DNA from: Gemmatimonadota bacterium
GTDB taxonomy: Bacteria > Gemmatimonadota > Gemmatimonadetes > Gemmatimonadales > Gemmatimonadaceae
DNA: 9,326 bases
Reading direction: 5' to 3'
Assembly: GCA_031127185.1 (NCBI GenBank)
Contig: JARIET010000094.1
Coordinates: 1-9,326, forward strand
In this document: one piece after another, positions 1-4,767 of the stretch
How the letters are laid out: each line of letters starts with the position of its first letter
Numbering within the stretch: the first letter of the stretch is position 1
Translations under genes and position numbers: made by a program
The notes under the pieces: model-generated
Databases searched by the model: none
What the model was told of the DNA's origin: nothing
Seen by the model: only the letters and a program-made list of their open reading frames with translations

Positions 1-197
1 ACCATCACCTGAATGAGCTTGGCCTGTTTGTCGATCTCAGCGCTTGCTTCGGCCTTCAGCTTCTCGAGCTGCGGAGAGGCGGAGTACTTGAACTTGAGGG
101 AATCGGCCCAGTTGGCGCCGCCACCGCGGCCCTGGGCCGAAAGGGCGAGGGGGGCGAACAGCGCGAGGGCGATTAACAGACGAAGGCTACGGGACAT
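1..197 (-). CDS. Exported protein, N-terminus only; probable M20-family (AbgB-like) amidohydrolase
   Basis: Only the first 65 codons are in the window; the gene continues past the left edge. It starts at the ATG at 197-195, preceded by GGAG with a 7-base spacer. Residues 1-21 form a clear Sec signal peptide: Arg at positions 3 and 6, a hydrophobic core at 7-19, and an A-L-S-A site just before Q22. The mature end begins Q-G-R-G-G-G, a style often seen in exported Gemmatimonadota proteins. Residues 30-65 (W-A-D-S-L-K, then a charged helix with E-I-D-K-Q-A-K-L-I-Q) resemble the lead-in of exported AbgB-like amidohydrolases, where the next segment carries a 'D..F.F.ELGF.E' motif. That motif and all metal ligands lie outside the window, so the family call rests on resemblance alone. 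Members of the M20 family hydrolyse amide bonds of N-acyl or p-aminobenzoyl amino acids. It lies 83 bases downstream of the kinase gene on the same strand. Confidence 0.6.
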   Translation of the reverse strand, partial: MSRSLRLLIALALFAPLALSAQGRGGGANWADSLKFKYSASPQLEKLKAEASAEIDKQAKLIQVM

Positions 198-204
198 GAC
201 GGTG

Positions 205-208
205 CTCC
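205..208 (-). promoter_or_regulatory. Ribosome binding site GGAG of the amidohydrolase-like gene
   Basis: On the minus strand GGAG sits 7 bases before the ATG at 197. It fixes that start and matches the spacing of the RBS of the propeller-GGT gene. Confidence 0.6.
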
Positions 209-280
209 GAATGGGAAGCGGGTATGTCAAAACTATCGATCATTCAACCAGTTGGCGATTACCCGGAATATCGGATCGCG

Positions 281-3200
281 TCAGGGCGTAGTCTTGCGTG
301 GCGCGGGTTCGACCGAGCCGCCCATCCGCCTGATCCGCTCCTCCGCCTCTGTCACCCACGGCTTGGCGCGGGGGCTGGGTTTGTCATACGTCGCCAGAAA
401 AAGCTTCGCCTCTGCGACAGCCCGTGTGGGATCGCCCATGGCCTCGGCGATTCGGGACCGTTGCAGGTTGGCCGCGCCAGAAATTGGGAACGCGGCAAGA
501 GCCGTGCTGGTAATAACCGTCCCTTGTGTGAAGCGGATCAAGGAGTCCGCGAGGGCCGGTTTTCCATGATCGGTGAGCCACTGCGACGCCATGAGCCGGT
601 TGGCGGCAAATGCCCCCCAGACCTTGGGCGCGCTGTCGGCGTGCACACGCTCAATTGCCGCCAGCGAATCGGCGGCGGCGGCGGTGTTTCCGCCAAACCC
701 GAGCCCAAGTGCCCGGATGGAGCGCAATGCGATCCGTGCACCGGCGGTGGTGTCTGTGCGAAGCGAGTTCGTCTGCTCGCGCACGAGCGCGGAATCGCCG
801 CGAAGGAGTCCGTTGACGGCAGCGATCCAGCGAAGTTCGGCGCGGGCACGGTTGCCGAGGGCTGGATTGTTCAGGGAAGCAATGGCCGCCGCGGCCGTTG
901 CCGGCTCTGCGTCCCGCAACCCCTGCAACTCCAGGAGCACCATAACCGGTGGAATCCCCGGCTCAACTAACGCACGGATTTCGGCAGGCATGGTTCCCAG
1001 ACTGGCCGTGATGGCGCCCAATTGCGACACATCGCCACGGCTAAAGGCATTAAAACGCTCCGTCAACAATGGGTCGAAGCCGAGTCGGGTCCGGCCGGTC
1101 TGCGCGATCCGCGCGATCCGCGCGGAGAGTTCATCAACGTCGGCCGCGATCGTTGGGTCGCGACCCACCATGGCTGGGTGGACATTTGGCGCGAACATCG
1201 CGATGGAGTCGGCGGAGACCACGCTCAGCAGGGAATCTGCCATCACCTTGCGCTGCGCGCGGTCGGCCACAGCGTAGCGTGCGGATACGACCATGCTCCT
1301 GGTGGTGGCACCGTAGGTCTGGCCGTCCGAACGGCCCAGGGAATCGAGGCGACTCGCCGCGTCAGCAAGACACTCCGCATCGCCAATTGAGCTGCAGACG
1401 AAGATCAAGTGTTCCCATGCGTTGAGGTCGGTAGGCGTAAGTGCCCCGACGCGTCGCCACGGCTCGAGCGCCTCTCGGGGGTGATAGCCCAAGCGCATGG
1501 CGTGATGCGTGAATTGATCGGCGAGGTACATCTGGCCTTCGACAAACGACGGGTACTGATCGCGAAGTTCCGCGAGCCTACTTAGCCGACGGGCAAATGA
1601 TGGCTCCCGAAACACCACATCGACTAATAGTCGTTCTGGAACCGGAATGTCATCGATATGCCGACGGAGTCGGCTGGTCACCGAAGTGTCGAATGGTAAC
1701 GCCAGCCATGCCCGCGAGATCCAGTATCGATAGTGGGCAAACCAGAAGGTCGTGTCTGCGGCGACCGCTTTGAGGTAGTGAACTGCGGCCTGTTCCTGGA
1801 GCGCACGCCCAAACAGGCGCTCACCCTCCAGGAATTCGCGCAGCGCAACAGGCGACCGTGTGGTGATCGTCGAAACGTTCGGTGTGGGCGCCTTGCCCGC
1901 AGCCCATACCGCCCGCAACAGCGCCCACGACAATGAGTCCGTGAGTGCCGCGATGCTATCCACGTGTGCTGACGCCGTGACTCGGACGGTCGGCTCGGTG
2001 GCGTTCGTCACGTCGTAGAGTGCAGCGTCAGCACGGACTGTTGTGCCTGCACGGGTCAGGGTGCCGTGTACCGCGCTCCGCGCGCCGAGTTTTTGCGCGA
2101 TGGTCACGGCGTGCTGAACGGACAGTAGCGGCCCCTGCTGGCGCGCGTGGCTCAGCACAGCCGTACCGTCAGCAACGCGAATCGCCCCCACGCCATCCAG
2201 ACTGGCACTGATCAGCGTCACAAGATTCTGGCCGATCCGCGTGAGCAGGGTGTCGCCATCGACCGCAGAAAACGGCGTGATCGCGATCGATTGTGCGCTG
2301 GCGATGACCGGTGCGCGTCTGGCGTACCACGTTGCCACGGCGCCGATGGCGAACACGGCCAGAGCGCCGGCGAATACCAAACGGGGAATGGGGCGCCGAT
2401 TCGATGCTGCCGGTATCGCTGATGCAATGCTGGCCTGTGTTCCCCCCGGCGTCGTCACAATGTCCAGCGCGGACATCATCTCCGCAGCGCTCTGCGGTCG
2501 TTGCTCGGGATCCTTGCTGAGTGCGCGCATCACCATATCAGCCAACGCGTCGGGCACATCACTCCGGCGTTGCTTGATTGGCGTTGGCGTGTCCGCGAGG
2601 TGCGACTTGAGCAGCTGCGAGGGTGTGCCTACAAACGGCGGTGCGCCCGTCAGCATTTCGTAGGCGACCACAGCCACGGCGTAGAGATCCGCGCGATGAT
2701 CCGTGTTTGGGTCGGCCGCTGCCTGCTCGGGCGCCATATATGCCGGCGTCCCGAGCGCGATGCCGGCCGACGTAAGTCCGCCCGCGGCTGCACTCGAATC
2801 CTGCAACGCTTTGGACACGCCGAAGTCGGCGACAACAGCGTGGCCTGCGCCGATCAGGATATTGTCGGGCTTGATGTCGCGGTGGATCACGCCATGCGAG
2901 TGCGCAAACGCCAGGGCGTCGAGCGTCTCGCGCAGAATGCGGATGGTGTCGCCCACCGGCATCGGGCCCTCGCGAGCCAACCGCGCGCGCAGCGGCTCAC
3001 CAGAAATGAAGGGCATGATGTAGTAGAGCGCACCCTCGGCATCACCCGCGGCGAGCAGCGGCACGACGTGCGGATGCTGCAGCTTGGCGACCAACTGGAT
3101 CTCGCGCCGAAAGCGGTCGGCGCTCACGCCAGCCGACATTTCCTGCGAGAGCACCTTCACGACCACCTGCCGTGCGAGCGCCAGGTCCGTGGCGAGAAAG

Positions 3201-3292
3201 ACCTGCGACATTCCGCCGCCGCCCAATTCGCGGTCTATCCGATAGCCTGTGCCGAGTGTGCGCTGGAGGGCGCTGCGCAGCTGAGGAGTCAC
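281..3292 (-). CDS. Transmembrane Ser/Thr protein kinase with TolB-like and TPR-like outer region
   Basis: A 1003-residue Hanks-type kinase. Residues about 18-280 form the catalytic domain with all core motifs: glycine loop G-G-G-G-M-S at 24-29, ATP-binding Lys46, helix-C Glu64, catalytic loop H-R-D-I-K-P-D-N at 137-144, D-F-G at 156-158, G-T-P-A-Y-M-A-P-E at 181-189, Asp202 and Arg265. It is an RD kinase with Thr174, Ser175 and Thr182 in the activation loop, so control by autophosphorylation is likely. One membrane helix lies at about 303-322, which puts the kinase inside and the rest outside. Residues about 335-465 resemble the TolB-like domain found after regulatory domains in CadC or adenylate-cyclase-type proteins. 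Residues 480-985 are helical and TPR-like but degenerate. There are no PASTA repeats. The start is the GTG at 3292: the next in-frame ATG is Met28, inside the glycine loop, and no ATG, GTG or TTG lies just upstream. No Shine-Dalgarno sequence is visible. The gene begins 31 bases after the permease stop, so co-transcription is likely. The signal and substrates are unknown. Confidence 0.93.
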   Translation of the reverse strand: MTPQLRSALQRTLGTGYRIDRELGGGGMSQVFLATDLALARQVVVKVLSQEMSAGVSADRFRREIQLVAKLQHPHVVPLLAAGDAEGALYYIMPFISGEPLRARLAREGPMPVGDTIRILRETLDALAFAHSHGVIHRDIKPDNILIGAGHAVVADFGVSKALQDSSAAAGGLTSAGIALGTPAYMAPEQAAADPNTDHRADLYAVAVVAYEMLTGAPPFVGTPSQLLKSHLADTPTPIKQRRSDVPDALADMVMRALSKDPEQRPQSAAEMMSALDIVTTPGGTQASIASAIPAASNRRPIPRLVFAGALAVFAIGAVATWYARRAPVIASAQSIAITPFSAVDGDTLLTRIGQNLVTLISASLDGVGAIRVADGTAVLSHARQQGPLLSVQHAVTIAQKLGARSAVHGTLTRAGTTVRADAALYDVTNATEPTVRVTASAHVDSIAALTDSLSWALLRAVWAAGKAPTPNVSTITTRSPVALREFLEGERLFGRALQEQAAVHYLKAVAADTTFWFAHYRYWISRAWLALPFDTSVTSRLRRHIDDIPVPERLLVDVVFREPSFARRLSRLAELRDQYPSFVEGQMYLADQFTHHAMRLGYHPREALEPWRRVGALTPTDLNAWEHLIFVCSSIGDAECLADAASRLDSLGRSDGQTYGATTRSMVVSARYAVADRAQRKVMADSLLSVVSADSIAMFAPNVHPAMVGRDPTIAADVDELSARIARIAQTGRTRLGFDPLLTERFNAFSRGDVSQLGAITASLGTMPAEIRALVEPGIPPVMVLLELQGLRDAEPATAAAAIASLNNPALGNRARAELRWIAAVNGLLRGDSALVREQTNSLRTDTTAGARIALRSIRALGLGFGGNTAAAADSLAAIERVHADSAPKVWGAFAANRLMASQWLTDHGKPALADSLIRFTQGTVITSTALAAFPISGAANLQRSRIAEAMGDPTRAVAEAKLFLATYDKPSPRAKPWVTEAEERIRRMGGSVEPAPRKTTP

Positions 3293-3323
3293 TTCTAATG
3301 GAGTGGGCAGGGGACCCGTGAAG

Positions 3324-4685
3324 CTACGATTTAGCCCCGGCCCGCACCAGCTTGCGCGCGATGAAGTAGATCGGCAGGCTCGCGGCCAGGATATACGTGG
3401 ACCGCATCGCGTTGACCGTATCGGTCATGTAGCTCCCCACGATGAACGCGATCGCGCCCACGAGGACAATCGCCGGGACCACGGGGTAGCCCCACGCCTT
3501 GTACGGACGCGGGGTGGCCGGCTCCCGCGCTCGGAGGACGAAGAGTGAGGTAAAGGTCACAGCGTATTGCAGCACGTAGAAGAACGCCGCAAGCGCGACC
3601 ACCGTGCCAAACGAGCCAGTCGCAATGAGGGCGATGGCGACCATGGCGCTCAGCGCGAGCGAGTAGGTGGGCGATCCGCCGGCATTCACCGTGGCCATTC
3701 GAGACGGCATTAGTCCGTCTGTGGCCATTGCGTGCGGCACGCGCGACGACTGGAGGATGTAGCTGCTGAGCGCGCCGAGGAGACTCAGTACCATCACGAT
3801 ACTGACGATGCGTTCGCCGGTGGCGCCAAATACAGCCTTAGCGGCCGCAGCGGCCGCGAACTTCTCGCCGGCAAGCCCCGAGATGCCAAGCGCATACAGG
3901 AAGGCGCCGGTGAGGATGAGATAGACGAGCGTCACCGTGATGACGCCGCCCGCCATGGCCCTCGGTACTTCGCGCACCGGGTCCTTCACTTCGCCGCCGA
4001 AATACACGAGGCCATTCCAGCCGTCGTACGTATAAAGCACGCTTTGGAATGAGAGGATGAGCGCGCTGAAGAACGCAAATCCGGAAGGGAAGGCGACCGG
4101 CGTTGGCTCTGCTGGATTCGCGGCGGCGCGAGGCGCCGTGAAGCATGCGACCGCAACCGCGATCAGCGCGAGCGTCTTGAGGAGGCTCAGGATCTGCTGT
4201 GTTTTGTCGCTCGTTTTCACCCCGATCCAGTGGACGCCAACAAACGCCAGGGAGACCGCAATCGCAACTCCTTTTTGCGCGCTCGCAAGCGCCGGAATCA
4301 ACTGACCGAGTAGTTCGGCGATCGCGATCGAACCCGCGGCGCACGAAGCGCAGACGGAAATCCAGTCTGTGTAGCCGATGACGAATCCGGGATACTCGCC
4401 GAGCGCGCGTCGCGCAAAGACGTACTGCCCTCCCGACTTCGGAATGAGCACGGCAAGCTCGGCCATCGTCATGGCCCCGCCAAGTGCGTAGAGGCCACCG
4501 GCGAACCACACGAGTAGAAAGACCGCGGGATTCGGGAGCGCAGCCGCAACGTCGCCTGGCGTGCGGAGGATTCCCGAGCCGATTGTCCCGCCAACAATGA
4601 TGGCGAGGCCGAAAGCGACACCGAAGACTTTGCGGAGGCCGCCCTTCGGCGCCGCTACTCTTGCGGCCTTGCCGGGATCTGTCAC
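3324..4685 (-). CDS. APC-superfamily amino acid permease, LAT/SteT-like
   Basis: A 453-residue integral membrane protein with about 12 hydrophobic helices, the usual length and topology for the family. Helix 1 carries G-T-I-G-S-G-I at residues 33-39, the broken-helix motif that contacts the backbone of the amino acid substrate. Helix 6 carries Y-D-G-W-N-G at 220-225, and R-P-Y-K-A-W-G-Y-P at 393-401 precedes helix 11. The last two motifs point to the LAT/SteT-type exchangers of neutral amino acids rather than to polyamine antiporters, but substrate cannot be read from sequence. It acts in the cytoplasmic membrane. An alanine run at 277-282, in the loop after helix 7, is encoded by a 9-base tandem repeat near 3841-3858. 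The GTG at 4685 is the only reasonable start: upstream the frame reaches a stop at 4760-4758 with no ATG, GTG or TTG in between, and the first internal Met is residue 72. No Shine-Dalgarno sequence is seen. It lies 82 bases after the GGT-like gene, whose products it could import. Confidence 0.93.
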   Translation of the reverse strand: MTDPGKAARVAAPKGGLRKVFGVAFGLAIIVGGTIGSGILRTPGDVAAALPNPAVFLLVWFAGGLYALGGAMTMAELAVLIPKSGGQYVFARRALGEYPGFVIGYTDWISVCASCAAGSIAIAELLGQLIPALASAQKGVAIAVSLAFVGVHWIGVKTSDKTQQILSLLKTLALIAVAVACFTAPRAAANPAEPTPVAFPSGFAFFSALILSFQSVLYTYDGWNGLVYFGGEVKDPVREVPRAMAGGVITVTLVYLILTGAFLYALGISGLAGEKFAAAAAAKAVFGATGERIVSIVMVLSLLGALSSYILQSSRVPHAMATDGLMPSRMATVNAGGSPTYSLALSAMVAIALIATGSFGTVVALAAFFYVLQYAVTFTSLFVLRAREPATPRPYKAWGYPVVPAIVLVGAIAFIVGSYMTDTVNAMRSTYILAASLPIYFIARKLVRAGAKS

Positions 4686-4728
4686 CGGTATGTCGTGGTT
4701 GTCAGGTTCGCGGGCATCGGGCGAAGGT

Positions 4729-4739
4729 ACGGTGACCGT
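4729..4739. promoter_or_regulatory. 11-base perfect palindrome upstream of the permease gene
   Basis: ACGGTGACCGT has 5-base arms around one central base, in the 82-base gap between the GGT-like gene and the permease, 44 bases before the permease GTG. It is too short for a terminator and has no T-run. It could be an operator half-site pair, but an 11-base palindrome can arise by chance and no promoter elements are recognisable beside it. Confidence 0.2.
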
Positions 4740-4767
4740 CAGATTCGTGCGAGCGCCTTAGATCAGA

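Noticed and set aside
225..230. TTGACA on the minus strand upstream of the amidohydrolase-like gene, as a possible -35 box
   Set aside because: At 17 bases further there is no acceptable -10 box (GAGCAC), and the position would overlap the ribosome binding site. The nearby TAGTTTTG fits the Bacteroidota-type -7 element but lacks its partner at the right spacing.
224..1277. Long plus-strand open frames (224-970, 573-1277) opposite the kinase gene
   Set aside because: Their translations are Arg/Pro/Cys-rich with no recognisable domain, and the opposite strand encodes a continuous kinase with intact motifs. High GC keeps antisense frames open.
2501..3298. 265-codon plus-strand open frame opposite the kinase catalytic domain
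   Set aside because: It mirrors the most conserved part of the kinase; its His/Arg-rich translation shows no family resemblance.
3293..3323. Possible terminator between the permease and kinase genes
   Set aside because: The 31 bases contain no stem with a following T-run.
3838..4509. 223-codon minus-strand open frame inside the permease gene in another frame
   Set aside because: It is very Arg-rich and wholly overlaps the permease frame, which has clear helices and family motifs.
4681..4736. Inverted pair GTCACCG (4681-4687) and CGGTGAC (4730-4736) before the permease
   Set aside because: The arms are 7 bases with 42 bases between and one lies over the start codon; this is within chance expectation in GC-rich sequence.
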